Made by a program: the position numbers and the translations under genes
The notes under the pieces: model-generated
What the model was told of the DNA's origin: nothing
What the model saw: the letters and a program-made list of their open reading frames with translations, nothing else
Databases searched by the model: none
DNA from: Luteolibacter rhizosphaerae
Lineage (GTDB): Bacteria; Verrucomicrobiota; Verrucomicrobiia; Verrucomicrobiales; Akkermansiaceae
Direction: 5' to 3'
Length of the DNA stretch: 64,000 nucleotides
NCBI RefSeq assembly: GCF_025950095.1
Contig: NZ_JAPDDR010000017.1
Coordinates: 31,645-95,644 of the forward strand
In this document: piece by piece, positions 43,625 through 53,546 of the stretch
Position numbering within the stretch: the first letter of the stretch is position 1
How the letters are laid out: the number at the start of each line of letters is the position of its first letter

Positions 43625-46600
43625 TTGAACCGGATCACGAATGCGCCGAGGACGCGGGTATTGCTCTGCTTGTCCACGGAGCCGCTCACGTAGAATCGAT
43701 CGTGCACCTCGATGGTGGCGGAATTCAGGCGCTTGCCGGTCAGCGGGTCATCCTCGCCGATTCGCACGTCCACGCGGTTGATCACCTCCAGCACCTTGGC
43801 GACCTGCTCGGCGAAGGGCAGGCGACCCTTGCGCCATTCTTCCACCAGAAGCTGGGCCGCCTTCAGCGTCGCGGCTTGTCCGCCTTCCAAGCCATCCGAG
43901 GTGGTGCCGGTGGCAAGCAGCGTCATGATCTCGCTTTCCGGCAGCGGCGGGTCGGAGGTCAGGGCCGTCTTCGGCGCGTTCACCGGACCGTAGAAGAAGA
44001 TGTTGATCTCGTAGCGGCCGACGTTCGAAGTGCCGCGGATATTGAGCTCGGGATTCAGCCCGCCCGCCGGGGTGAAGACGATCGCGCCGTTGTCCACCTT
44101 CAGCGTGCTGAAGGGCAGCCGCGCGGTCGCATTGCCGATGATCGCATTCCCCTGCGGTTGGATACTGCCGAGCGTGCCGCCGAAGCGGATGTCCGCCACC
44201 GCGAGGCCGTCCGCAAGATTGCCGCGGATCAGAAGTGGATCGCGGGTGCGCACGCGGACATCGAGTGCCCAGTTCCGGAAGGGCTCCGGCAGGTCCTCGG
44301 TCTTCTCGTCCGGGTCGATCGCCGGAAGGCTCGGCCGGGAGGGCGCATTGAAGGGCATGCGCAGCGGCAGGATCTCGAAGTCGCGGTAGAACAGGCTGTC
44401 CACGATATCCACCGTTCCGCCGATGGTCGCATTCTGGAGGTCACCGCGCAGCGTCAGGTCCGCGTCCGCACGCACGATCATGGATTCGTCGCGCTTGAGT
44501 GGAAGGGCGGTGCCCTTGAGGGAAAGATCGAAGACCGGCTTCGAGCTATCGGCCAGGCTCACCGTGCCGCGCCCGTTTACCGAGCCTGCGGCCAGTTCCA
44601 TGGCCAGCGATTCCAGACGCACTTCCTTGCCGTCCAAGCGGACCAGCGCATTCGCCCCGCTTATCGGCGGCACCTCGGAATCCTTCAGGGCGAAGGCCGC
44701 ATTGCTAAGTCGCACCTCCCCCCCCAGATCCGGCGTGCCCAGAGTGCCCCCCGCGCTGACGAAGCCTTCCACCGATCCCTGCAGGGTGCTGGCATTCGGC
44801 ACCATCTTTTGGAAGGTCGCCAAGTCCAGGCGCGGGATATTGGCGCGCGCCTCGAACTTCTCCCCAAGCACCATCCCGGGATTCTCCGCCCACTCGCCCG
44901 GCTTGAAGGGCATCTTCCCGTTCAGGGTGACGCTGGGATAGCTCGTCGGCCGGATCTCGCCTGTTAGAACGAGCTGCCCGTCCGCGCCGTCCAGGGAGAT
45001 CACCGCATCCGTGATCGGCACATCCGGCTGATCCGGGACTTGGATTCCCTTCAGTTCGGTTTCCAGATCGATCTTCGGTTGGGCCGGCGTGCCGGTGACG
45101 ACGAGACGGACCCGCCCGCTTCCACCCGCCAGCGGGGATTTCTTCTCCGGCAGCCAGGCCGCCAGACGAGCGTTTTCGATCCACTCGGATTCCAGGAAGA
45201 GATTCAGCGGCTCGGTCTGGCGCAGGAAGTCGCGTGCACTTCCCATCTGTTCCGGCACGGGAATCTCCGCCCGCCCGCCGACCAGCCGGGTTTCGCCATC
45301 CTTCCATTCGAGGGTCGAGAGTTTGAGCACGCGATCCACGAAGCTCGCTTTAGCTTGGATCGTCTGGCCTTCCGCGATGGCCGTTAGGCTGGCGAGATTC
45401 ACCTCGCGCGGCCAGAAGTAGTCGCCTTGGGTGCGAACGATCAGCGGAGGCACATCCTTCCGCACCCACTCGAAGGAGGTGACGTCGAAATTGCCGCGGT
45501 GCGGCTCCGGTCCGAGGGCGCCGCTGCCGTTCCATGCCAGGCTGGCATTCATGCCCGTCGGCAGCGTGACCCCGGCGGCGGACGCCCAGGGAGAGAGCCG
45601 CTCGGGGCGGAAGGCCTCCAGATTCGCGCTGGCCTCGTAGGTTTTGGTCGTGAAATCGAGGGCGTAGGTGGCGCGCAGCCCGTCGGAGCCCAGCGTGCCG
45701 TTCAGCTTGTTGTCGGGAGTCCAGCGCGTCTCTCCTGCCAGCGATGGCGCGTCCTTCTCCGGGGACAGGAGCCATTTGGCGTCGGCACTGCGGATTCCTT
45801 CCGGCCCGGAGTCCACCTTGGATTCGATTGTGAGCGAGGAAGCGGGCAGGGGAGACGCCTCGGGCGGGGCGAATTTGAATCGCTCCTTCAGCGTCGCGTA
45901 AAGCGGGGCGAGCTGGGGAATATTCAGCTTGGCCTCAGCCTCGAAGTCGTTCCAGCCCCCGGCCTCGAGATCCCGCCAGCGGATCGCGGCTTCCACGTCC
46001 GCCCGTGAGTCGAGCGCGGCCAGCGACCAGACCGCCTTGGCGTTGTTGCCTTCCTTCGAGGCGGAGAGAGTAAGGGACTCTGCCTTCCAGTCCTCGTAAA
46101 CAAAGTCACCGAGTTCGGCCTTGGTGGTGGCCTGCCAGCGCTCCGGCGCTTGATCGATCCCGATGATCTGGGCCTCGAGGCTGCGGAGATTGGCGGTGGC
46201 CGGCAGTCCGAGAGCGAAGTTGCTGGCGGCGTTCTGAAGGGGGAGAGGCTCGCCCTCCATCCGCAGTTTCGCGGTGATCTCCGTGCCCTCAAGCACGAAG
46301 CGGGAGTCCTCTATCCGGGCGACTCCGGAGGCATAGGGTCGGCCGCCGGCGGGAAAGCCGATGAATACATCATTCACCCCCAGGCGTGGCGACAGGTCGA
46401 AGCGGTCGAGCGTGAGGCTTTGCTCGGTCCAGTGGATGACGGAATTCTGGGCCGCGAAAGCGTAGCCTCCACCGGCATCCAGAGTCCCGAGCTCCAAGCG
46501 GAAGATGTCGCTACCCGGTTCATGACTGAACTGGCTGGTGTCGAGCGTGACGAGCGGCTTCGAGTCTTTAATGACCTGCAGCTTCAGGTCGGCCGCACCG

Positions 46601-47064
46601 AGGTCCATCGGCAGCAGCAGCTTGCGGGCTTTTCGCAGGGATTCACCCAGCGCCACCGGATCGAAGGGCTTGTCCGGCTCCGCGGGGTCATCCTTCTGCC
46701 CCGCGTCCAGATCGATCACCGCATTGATCTTGTCGACCTTGATGCCCTGAAGTTCGCCCCGGACGACCCGGCTCACCTTGTAGAGCGGTTCCACGGCGTC
46801 GATCTCCAGCTTCTTGATCACCCCGCCGCTCAGGGAGAGCTTCTCCACCCGGATGCCACCGAGAAGGGTTCCCGAGAGCTGGAAGTCCGCCTTGTAGTCG
46901 GAATTGGTAAGGGCCCTCTCGATCCCAAGCTTGCCCAGCCAGCGCCAGCCGGGGCCGTTGAGCCAGACCAGCAGCAGACCGCAGAGCAGGAGCAGCACAC
47001 CCAAGAACTTCCGCGCCCGGCGGCGCCGCTTCTTCGGTTTCTGTGGGGGCTCCTCTTCGCTCAT
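43621..47064 (-). CDS. tamB: TamB-like translocation/assembly protein (AsmA/DUF490)
   Basis: A large inner-membrane-anchored, periplasm-spanning protein (about 1147 residues from ATG 47064). The basic N-terminus (KPKKRRRRARKF) precedes one transmembrane helix (LGVLLLLCGLLLVWL), then a long beta-strand-rich region that would form the TamB/VPS13-like hydrophobic groove. The C-terminal DUF490 domain covers about the last 350 residues (ATGTTSDGLEGG; NPELNIRGTSNVGRYEI) and ends with the strand VLGAFVIRFK. It is upstream of tamA, overlapping by 4 bases. Role in lipid transport or outer-membrane assembly follows from the family. Confidence 0.88.
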   Translation of the reverse strand: MSEEEPPQKPKKRRRRARKFLGVLLLLCGLLLVWLNGPGWRWLGKLGIERALTNSDYKADFQLSGTLLGGIRVEKLSLSGGVIKKLEIDAVEPLYKVSRVVRGELQGIKVDKINAVIDLDAGQKDDPAEPDKPFDPVALGESLRKARKLLLPMDLGAADLKLQVIKDSKPLVTLDTSQFSHEPGSDIFRLELGTLDAGGGYAFAAQNSVIHWTEQSLTLDRFDLSPRLGVNDVFIGFPAGGRPYASGVARIEDSRFVLEGTEITAKLRMEGEPLPLQNAASNFALGLPATANLRSLEAQIIGIDQAPERWQATTKAELGDFVYEDWKAESLTLSASKEGNNAKAVWSLAALDSRADVEAAIRWRDLEAGGWNDFEAEAKLNIPQLAPLYATLKERFKFAPPEASPLPASSLTIESKVDSGPEGIRSADAKWLLSPEKDAPSLAGETRWTPDNKLNGTLGSDGLRATYALDFTTKTYEASANLEAFRPERLSPWASAAGVTLPTGMNASLAWNGSGALGPEPHRGNFDVTSFEWVRKDVPPLIVRTQGDYFWPREVNLASLTAIAEGQTIQAKASFVDRVLKLSTLEWKDGETRLVGGRAEIPVPEQMGSARDFLRQTEPLNLFLESEWIENARLAAWLPEKKSPLAGGSGRVRLVVTGTPAQPKIDLETELKGIQVPDQPDVPITDAVISLDGADGQLVLTGEIRPTSYPSVTLNGKMPFKPGEWAENPGMVLGEKFEARANIPRLDLATFQKMVPNASTLQGSVEGFVSAGGTLGTPDLGGEVRLSNAAFALKDSEVPPISGANALVRLDGKEVRLESLAMELAAGSVNGRGTVSLADSSKPVFDLSLKGTALPLKRDESMIVRADADLTLRGDLQNATIGGTVDIVDSLFYRDFEILPLRMPFNAPSRPSLPAIDPDEKTEDLPEPFRNWALDVRVRTRDPLLIRGNLADGLAVADIRFGGTLGSIQPQGNAIIGNATARLPFSTLKVDNGAIVFTPAGGLNPELNIRGTSNVGRYEINIFFYGPVNAPKTALTSDPPLPESEIMTLLATGTTSDGLEGGQAATLKAAQLLVEEWRKGRLPFAEQVAKVLEVINRVDVRIGEDDPLTGKRLNSATIEVHDRFYVSGSVDKQSNTRVLGAFVIRFK

Positions 47065-47390
47065 GGATAATTGTCGCGCATCAGTCCTCGCCCCATCATG
47101 GCCCGCGGTCAACGATTGCTGTTCCTGCCGCTCATTTCTTCACGATGAGATTACCCTGATGGAGACCCGTATTCGCCGCTGTTGCGGGCTTCCGGCGGGG
47201 TGAAGCACGCAGTTTCAGCTTCGTGGACACCGCATCGTCAATACCGCGTGGGTACCCGCCCCGGGATTCCTTGCAGATGCTTGGTCGGCTTGTTGACAAA
47301 GGGGGAGCCGCTTGACCAATGTGCGAGCGCCGGGGTGCGCACAATGCCTTCCCGACCTTTCATCTGATTTTCTAAAAGGCCCGAAAACCC
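47065..47390. other. 326-bp divergent intergenic region
   Basis: Lies between tamB (minus) and the first gspE (plus). A perfect TTGACA occurs at 47293-47298 but 17 bases on the sequence is CCAATG, a poor -10. No gene, RNA or strong repeat was recognised. Confidence 0.5.
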
Positions 47391-49043
47391 GTGTTCTCTA
47401 ACGAAGATTACTTGGCAGACCTGCTTGTGGAGGCAGGTGCCGTCGCACCCGATTCGGTCGATCAAGCCCGCCGCAAAGGTGGTTCGGTGATCGAGAAACT
47501 GCTCGGCGATACCGACCTCTCCGAGACGACCATCTGCGCGGTGCTCGCGCAGAATGCGGGGCTTGAGGCCATCGACCTCGGTCAGATGGCGATCCCGCCG
47601 GAGGTCGTCAGCGCGATCCCCGATGATATCGCCCGCCGCTACAAGGCGATCCCGATCGCGGATGATGGCGTCTATCTGACGGTGGCCGTCGCCGATCCCT
47701 TCGATTTCGAGACCATGGACAGCCTGCCTCACGTGCTGGGGCGGGAGATCAATTTCGTCTGTGCTCCGGTCAATGCGGTGAACTCCTTCCTGAAGGATTT
47801 CTACGGCGCGACCAACAGCGGCGGCGGGATGGATTTCAAGGGCGGCCATGAAGTGGAGGCCTCCGATGGCGATGCCCCGATCATCCGCTTGGTGCAGAAT
47901 CTCCTGGTGGAAGCCATGAAGATGCGCTGCTCGGACATTCACATCGAGCCGCTCGAAACCTCCGTCCGCATTCGCTACCGCATCGACGGTAAGCTGGTCG
48001 AGGTGGACAACCATCCCAAGAAGCTGCTCCCGGCCATCATCGCCCGTCTGAAGGTGATGAGCGGATCGATGTCGATCGCCGAGAAGCGCCTGCCGCAGGA
48101 CGGACGTATCCAGGTCAAGACGGCGGAGAAGGAAATCGACCTTCGTGTTTCCTCCGTGCCCTCCAACCACGGCGAGTCGATCGTCATGCGTATTCTCGAC
48201 AAGTCGGCCCTCGTTCTCGGCTTGCCGGAGCTCGGCTTCTTCTCGGATGACCAGGCCACCTTCGAAAACCTCATCGGCCTGCCGGACGGCATCATCCTGG
48301 TGACCGGCCCAACCGGTTCCGGCAAGACCACCACGCTCTACGCCTGTCTCAACGTCATCAACAAGCCGGACAAGAAGATCATCACCGTGGAAGACCCGGT
48401 GGAATACGAGCTTCCCGGCATCAACCAGGTGATGGTGAAGACGGACATCGGCATGACCTTCGCCGCGGCGCTCCGCGCCATGCTGCGTCAGGCGCCGAAC
48501 ATCATCATGATCGGGGAAATTCGAGACGCGGAGACGGCGAATATCGCCATCAACGCGTCCCTTACCGGTCACTTGGTGCTCTCCACGCTCCACACGAACG
48601 ACGCGCCTTCCGCCGTCGCTCGTCTCGCGGATATTGGCATCAAGCGCTTCCTCATCGCCTCCGCTGTCCGCGCCGTGCTCGCCCAGCGTCTGGTCCGCAA
48701 GCTCTGCCCCGTCTGCAAGGCACCGCATCTGCTGACCGACAAGGAAGCCCGCGCGCTCCGCTTCGACAACCGCACCGGAGATTCCTCCGGGGTCATGGGT
48801 CCGGTGGGTTGCGACAAGTGCCGCGGTGGTGGCTATCGCGGTCGTGCCGGTCTCTTCGAGCTCTTCCAGATCGACGACGAGGTCCGCCACATGATCAACG
48901 AAAACCTGACATCCAGCCAGTTGCGCCGCCGCGCCCGCGAGTTGGGCATGCGCACCCTGCGCGACGACGGGATCCGCAAGGTTCTCGCCGGCATGACTTC
49001 GCCGGAAGAGGTTATCCACGTCACCATGGCGGATGCCGACTAA
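47391..49043 (+). CDS. GspE/PilB family ATPase (first copy)
   Basis: Assembly ATPase of type II secretion or type IV pili, 550 residues with a GTG start. The N-terminal MshEN-like domain (about 1-140; YLADLLVEAGAVAPDSVDQA) precedes the motor. Walker A GPTGSGKTT begins at G306; MIGEIRDAETA holds Walker B; TGHLVLSTLHTNDAP is the Asp/His box region. The zinc-binding tetracysteine loop is CPVCK and GCDKCRGGGY. A second ATPase of the same type follows after 56 bases. AAAAGG 12 bases upstream may serve as ribosome site. Confidence 0.93.
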   Translation: MFSNEDYLADLLVEAGAVAPDSVDQARRKGGSVIEKLLGDTDLSETTICAVLAQNAGLEAIDLGQMAIPPEVVSAIPDDIARRYKAIPIADDGVYLTVAVADPFDFETMDSLPHVLGREINFVCAPVNAVNSFLKDFYGATNSGGGMDFKGGHEVEASDGDAPIIRLVQNLLVEAMKMRCSDIHIEPLETSVRIRYRIDGKLVEVDNHPKKLLPAIIARLKVMSGSMSIAEKRLPQDGRIQVKTAEKEIDLRVSSVPSNHGESIVMRILDKSALVLGLPELGFFSDDQATFENLIGLPDGIILVTGPTGSGKTTTLYACLNVINKPDKKIITVEDPVEYELPGINQVMVKTDIGMTFAAALRAMLRQAPNIIMIGEIRDAETANIAINASLTGHLVLSTLHTNDAPSAVARLADIGIKRFLIASAVRAVLAQRLVRKLCPVCKAPHLLTDKEARALRFDNRTGDSSGVMGPVGCDKCRGGGYRGRAGLFELFQIDDEVRHMINENLTSSQLRRRARELGMRTLRDDGIRKVLAGMTSPEEVIHVTMADAD

Positions 49044-49099
49044 GAACCCGGCCCACGCATTCCTGAATTTCCAATCTTAGATTTCCTAAAACCCGGTCC

Positions 49100-50773
49100 A
49101 TGGATAGCAACCAGATCGTCGAACTTTTCATCAGCCGCGGGCTCATCGACCGCTCGCTCGGCCAGGACATTCTCCACGAGGTGGACAATAGCGGCAAGGA
49201 GGCCGCCGAGATCCTCGCCGACTTCCAGGTCATCAATCATCGCGATGATGTCTGGCCGGTCGTGGCTTCCGAGCTCGGAGCTCCGCTTGTCGAGCTCCGT
49301 AACTGGACCCCGCCGGAAGAACTTCTCTCGCTGGTTCCGGCCGGTATGGCCCGCCTCCACGGCGCACTGCCGGTCAACTTCGATTCCGACGGCCTCCACG
49401 TGGCGCTGGTGGATCCGATGAATCCCCAGACCTTGGAGGATCTCCGCTTCGCCCTCGGTCGCGAGGTGATCCTCACGATCGCCCCGGACTACGTGGTCGA
49501 GCAGAAAATCAACGAGTGCTACGGCGGCGAGGGCAAGGCGATGGAGGACATCCTGACCCAACTCCAGACCGGCGTGGATGCCGCGATGAGCCAGGCCGAT
49601 CTCGAGGCCGAAGCCAACTCGGCGCCGATTATCCGCTACGTGGATCTGGTGCTTTACCAAGCCATCAAGGAACGCGCCTCGGACATTCACTTCGAGCCCT
49701 TCGAAAAGGACTTCAAGATCCGCTACCGGGTGGACGGCAGCCTCTATGAGATGGCGCCACCGCCGGTGCACCTTTCGCTCGCGATCATTTCGCGTGTGAA
49801 GGTCATGTCGAACATGAACATCGCCGAGCGCCGCGTGCCGCAGGACGGCCGTATCGTGAAGCAGTTCGGCGACCGCCAGGTCGACATGCGTGTTTCGACC
49901 CTGCCGACGCAATACGGCGAGTCCGTGGTGCTCCGGGTTCTGGACCGCTCCTCGGTGAACCTCTCGCTCGAGGCTCTCTCCCTTCCGCCGTCGATCTACG
50001 AGTACATCTGCGAGACCATCGAGAAGCCGAACGGCATCTTCATCGTGACCGGTCCGACCGGTGCCGGTAAGACCACCACGCTCTACGCCGCGCTGGCCAG
50101 GATCAACACGATCGACTCGAAGCTGCTCACCGCCGAAGACCCGGTTGAGTATGACATCGACGGGATCGTCCAGATCCCGGTCCATGAATCGATCGGCCTG
50201 ACTTTCCCGCGCGTGCTCCGCGCCTTCCTTCGTCAGGATCCGGACCGCATCATGGTGGGGGAGATGCGTGACATGGATACCGCCCAGATTGCCATTCAGG
50301 CCTCGCTCACGGGGCACTTGGTGCTCTCCACGCTTCACACCAATGATGCCCCCGGTGCAGTCACCCGTCTGGTTGACATGGGTTGCGAACCGTTCCTCGT
50401 GGCGGCCTCGTTGGAAGGTATTCTAGCCCAACGTCTTGTCCGGACCATCTGTAAGAATTGCAAGGCTTCTTACGAACCGAACGAAAGCATCCTGACCCAG
50501 CTCGGGGTCGCCGTCCATGAACTGGGCGACAAGGACTTCTTCACCGGCCGCGGTTGCGAGATCTGCGGTAACAGCGGTTACAAGGGCCGGAAAGGTCTCT
50601 ACGAGCTCCTCGATATCACGGACCCCCTGCGGGAACTTATCATCGACCGGGCCCCGACGGTGGTGCTGAAGCAGAAGGCGATGGAGCTGGGTATGCAGAC
50701 CCTTCGCGAGGACGGTCTGCGGAACATCTACCTCGGCCACACCACCATTGAGGAAGTTCTGAAATACACCTGA
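49100..50773 (+). CDS. GspE/PilB family ATPase (second copy)
   Basis: A 557-residue paralogue of the preceding ATPase: MshEN-like N-terminus (IVELFISRGLIDRSLGQDIL), Walker A GPTGAGKTT from G318, VGEMRDMDTAQIA in place of the usual GEIRDxET, and the tetracysteine loop CKNCK with CEICGNSGYKG. Both copies appear complete, so they may form a mixed hexamer or serve two machines (one for secretion, one for pilus). It is followed by gspF. Confidence 0.93.
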   Translation: MDSNQIVELFISRGLIDRSLGQDILHEVDNSGKEAAEILADFQVINHRDDVWPVVASELGAPLVELRNWTPPEELLSLVPAGMARLHGALPVNFDSDGLHVALVDPMNPQTLEDLRFALGREVILTIAPDYVVEQKINECYGGEGKAMEDILTQLQTGVDAAMSQADLEAEANSAPIIRYVDLVLYQAIKERASDIHFEPFEKDFKIRYRVDGSLYEMAPPPVHLSLAIISRVKVMSNMNIAERRVPQDGRIVKQFGDRQVDMRVSTLPTQYGESVVLRVLDRSSVNLSLEALSLPPSIYEYICETIEKPNGIFIVTGPTGAGKTTTLYAALARINTIDSKLLTAEDPVEYDIDGIVQIPVHESIGLTFPRVLRAFLRQDPDRIMVGEMRDMDTAQIAIQASLTGHLVLSTLHTNDAPGAVTRLVDMGCEPFLVAASLEGILAQRLVRTICKNCKASYEPNESILTQLGVAVHELGDKDFFTGRGCEICGNSGYKGRKGLYELLDITDPLRELIIDRAPTVVLKQKAMELGMQTLREDGLRNIYLGHTTIEEVLKYT

Positions 50774-50856
50774 TTCACACGAAACAGCGCGAATTTTGAG
50801 TCGCCAGCTTCCGTTTGTGCGATCACATTCCCATCACTCGATTTAAAAACAACCCC

Positions 50857-52149
50857 ATGCCCCAATTCCAATTCACCGCCGCCGATGCCAAGGGCGAGCA
50901 GATGTCTGGCACGATCGAATCGACGAGCGAAGCCGATGCCATCCAGCAGCTCCGTTCCCAAGGTTATTACCCTCTGCAGGTTGTAGAGGCTGGCAAGGGC
51001 AAGCTCGCGAAGAAGGCCGCCAAGAAGGGTAAGGCCGCCGCGGACAAGAAGAAGGGTCCGAAGGCGACGACCGGCGGTCGCATCAAGCCGAAGATCCTGA
51101 TGATCTTCACCCGCCAGCTGGCTACGCTGATCGATTCCGGTCTGCCCCTGTTGCGTGGTCTGACCGTACTCGCCAAGCAGGAGCCGAACCCGGTGCTCCG
51201 GGGCACCATCGGCGCGTTGGCCGACTCCGTGCAATCCGGCTCCACATTCTCCGAAGCGCTCGCACAGCACCCGAAGATCTTCAACAAGCTCTATGTGAAC
51301 ATGGTGAAAGCCGGTGAGCTGGGCGGTGTGCTTGAAGTCGTTCTCGTCCGTCTCGCCGAGTACCAGGAAAAGGCCCACAAGCTGAAGAACAAGATCGTAT
51401 CGGCGATGGTCTACCCGATCATCGTTATGTTCATCGCGGTGGCCATCTTGATCTTCCTGATGCTGTTCATCGTTCCGAAGTTCGAATCGATGTTCGCGGA
51501 ACTCGGTAAGGACGCTGAGCTCCCGATGATCTCGCAGATCGTCTTCGGCACCTCGAAGTTCTTCTTGAATGCCACCTTGGTGCCGCCGGTGCCGAACGTG
51601 GTCTGGTTCCTCGTTGCGATCGGCGCGATCTTCGCCGGCTTCAACATGTGGGGCAAGACGAAGGGTGGTCGTCGCACGATCGACCAGCTCAAGCTGAAGC
51701 TCCCGATCTTCGGCGACATTCAGCGGAAGTCCGCCATCGCCCGTTTCTCCCGTACCTTGGGTACTTTGGTCACCTCTGGTGTGCCGATCCTCCAAGCTCT
51801 CAACATTACCCGTGACACCGCTGGTAACGTCGTGGTGTCCGACGCGATCGAGAAGGTTCACGAAGCGGTTAAGGAAGGGGAATCGATCGTGACCCCGCTC
51901 CAAGCTTCCAGCGTCTTCCCGAACATGGTGATCTCGATGGTGGACGTGGGTGAAGAAACCGGCCAGCTTCCCGAGATGCTTCTCAAAGTGGCGGACGTTT
52001 ATGACGATGAGGTGGACAACGCGGTGACCGCGCTTACCTCCATCCTCGAGCCGATCATGATCGTCGTCCTGGCGCTCGTCGTGGGTGCGGTGGTGTTCGC
52101 GCTCTTCCTGCCGCTGATCAAGATCATCTCCGAAATGGGCAACATGTGA
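50857..52149 (+). CDS. gspF: Type II secretion system F family protein (GspF/PilC)
   Basis: Inner-membrane platform protein of about 430 residues from ATG 50857, linking the ATPase to pseudopilus growth. The N-terminal domain ends with an unusual Lys/Ala-rich stretch (GKLAKKAAKKGKAAADKKKG). Two repeated T2SSF domains follow, each with the helix pattern FTRQLATLIDSGLPLLRGL / FSRTLGTLVTSGVPILQAL. Membrane spans are VYPIIVMFIAVAILIFLMLF, VPNVVWFLVAIGAIFAGF and PIMIVVLALVVGAVVFALFL. Confidence 0.94.
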   Translation: MPQFQFTAADAKGEQMSGTIESTSEADAIQQLRSQGYYPLQVVEAGKGKLAKKAAKKGKAAADKKKGPKATTGGRIKPKILMIFTRQLATLIDSGLPLLRGLTVLAKQEPNPVLRGTIGALADSVQSGSTFSEALAQHPKIFNKLYVNMVKAGELGGVLEVVLVRLAEYQEKAHKLKNKIVSAMVYPIIVMFIAVAILIFLMLFIVPKFESMFAELGKDAELPMISQIVFGTSKFFLNATLVPPVPNVVWFLVAIGAIFAGFNMWGKTKGGRRTIDQLKLKLPIFGDIQRKSAIARFSRTLGTLVTSGVPILQALNITRDTAGNVVVSDAIEKVHEAVKEGESIVTPLQASSVFPNMVISMVDVGEETGQLPEMLLKVADVYDDEVDNAVTALTSILEPIMIVVLALVVGAVVFALFLPLIKIISEMGNM

Positions 52150-52202
52150 CCCGGCTTGCGGAGCGGTCTCCGGGCGGCTCCGCAACACTTACCGAAACAC
52201 GC

Positions 52203-52742
52203 ATGAAGAAACCCGCTTTCCGCCGCCACGCCGCCGGCTTCAGCTTGATGGAGCTGGTGGTGGTCGTGGCCATCATCGTCGTCCTCGCCGCCCTGACCTT
52301 GGTCGGGATGAGCTTCATCAATGCCAAGCAGGCCCGCGACAAGGCCGCCCTGCAGGTGAAGTTGCTCGATCTGGCGATTGAAGACTATAAATCGGACAAC
52401 AAGACCTACCCGTCCCATCAGGACTCTGAAGGTCTGAAGGGGGATGAAGTGCTCTACAAGGCCCTCTACTACGATGGCTTCGAGGCCAAGGAGTCCGGTG
52501 GTACGATCTACCTCGCCGATCTCGATCCCGAGAACAATACCAAGGGCGGCCAAGCTTGGATGCAAGGTAAAGGTCCCACCGCCCAGATCGTTGATCCCTG
52601 GGGGAACACCTACCGCTACCGTTCCGGAGATGCTCCGGATTCCCGCAATCCGGACTTCGATGTCTGGTCTTGCGGTCCGGACGGGAAGACGAATCCCGAT
52701 CCGAAAAACAAGGACAGTCTCGACGATATCGGGAACTGGTGA
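52203..52742 (+). CDS. gspG: Type II secretion major pseudopilin (GspG-like)
   Basis: A 179-residue pseudopilin with the prepilin peptidase site after G12: AAG^FSLMELVVVVAII, with Glu17 as the conserved Glu5 of the mature protein. The helical stem is followed by the GspG C-terminal motif VDPWGNTYRYRSGDAPDSRN, whose Asp residues bind calcium in GspG. Longer than typical GspG (about 140), with an inserted loop around 60-100. Ends in a terminator. A prepilin peptidase and minor pseudopilins are not in the window. Confidence 0.92.
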   Translation: MKKPAFRRHAAGFSLMELVVVVAIIVVLAALTLVGMSFINAKQARDKAALQVKLLDLAIEDYKSDNKTYPSHQDSEGLKGDEVLYKALYYDGFEAKESGGTIYLADLDPENNTKGGQAWMQGKGPTAQIVDPWGNTYRYRSGDAPDSRNPDFDVWSCGPDGKTNPDPKNKDSLDDIGNW

Positions 52743-52750
52743 ATTTGAAT

Positions 52751-52782
52751 CCGGCGGCCTCAAGGCCGCCGGTTCTGTTTTC
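52751..52782 (+). terminator. Strong rho-independent terminator of the gsp operon
   Basis: CCGGCGGCC (52751-52759), loop TCAA, GGCCGCCGG (52764-52772): a perfect 9-bp stem followed by TTCTGTTTTC. Confidence 0.88.
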
Positions 52783-52877
52783 GGATGGAAGCAATTTTCC
52801 CCGGTCCGGCGAATCGTTCTCTCTATCTCTCTTTACGCTCGACGCGGGAGCATGCCGGGGTCCTTTTTCCCGGCAGC

Positions 52878-53537
52878 ATGAGCGACGATATCGAAAATAC
52901 CCCAGCAGCCCCGGAAGCTCCCGCCGCCAAGGTTGCGAAGAAGCGCCCTGCGGTGCGCAAGTCGTCCAAACCCGCAGCCAAGAAGGCCGAAGAAGCTGCT
53001 CCTGCCGCGGCCGTGGAATCTGCTCCTTCCGAGCCCGCCGCAGCGGCGCCCGCTCCTGCGCCGCGTAAGGAAGAAGTGAAGACAGCGGGTCCCTCCGAGG
53101 CTGCGGAAGTCAATTCGTCGGAGGCCTCGGATGGCGGGCGGATCGCCCTCTTTGTGGACACGCCGGCACCCGAGCCGGGAGGTGGCTCCAAGAAACGCCG
53201 CCGTCGGAAGAAGAAGCATGGGCAAAGTCAGGGTGGACAGGCCGGTGGTCAGCATCCGCATGCGGTTTCTGCTCCTGCGGAGGCTCCCACCGGACAGGCT
53301 GTCGCTCCTGCCGGTGAAGCGCACCAGCCCTCCCATCAACCGGCCATGCATGCGGCCCCGCGACCGAAGCTCGATCCCGAGCAGGTGGCTAAGAAGGCCT
53401 GGAAGATCTTCCAGTCGGAAGTGGGTGAAGAGGGCTTGGCCCTGATCGACGATCACGATGCACGTGAGATCTCGCGCCGCTGCTTCCGACTTGCGGAAAT
53501 CTTCCTGGAAGAAGCAGCTCGCCGGGGGCAGCGCTAA
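52878..53537 (+). CDS. Ala/Pro/Lys-rich protein with conserved C-terminal helix
   Basis: A 219-residue protein from ATG 52878. The first ~150 residues are low complexity (repeats of AAP, KKA, PAAA) and include a basic patch (SKKRRRRKKKHG); the last ~60 form an ordered helical part, PEQVAKKAWKIFQSEVGEEG, then ALIDDHDAREISRRCF and LAEIFLEEAARR. The basic patch suggests nucleic acid contact, by inference. No signal peptide. Ends 9 bases from the convergent next gene. Confidence 0.65.
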   Translation: MSDDIENTPAAPEAPAAKVAKKRPAVRKSSKPAAKKAEEAAPAAAVESAPSEPAAAAPAPAPRKEEVKTAGPSEAAEVNSSEASDGGRIALFVDTPAPEPGGGSKKRRRRKKKHGQSQGGQAGGQHPHAVSAPAEAPTGQAVAPAGEAHQPSHQPAMHAAPRPKLDPEQVAKKAWKIFQSEVGEEGLALIDDHDAREISRRCFRLAEIFLEEAARRGQR

Positions 53538-53546
53538 GCGTCCCGA

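Noticed and set aside
47293..47321. TTGACA at 47293 as the gsp operon promoter
   Set aside because: No acceptable -10 at 16-18 bases; the real promoter was not identified.
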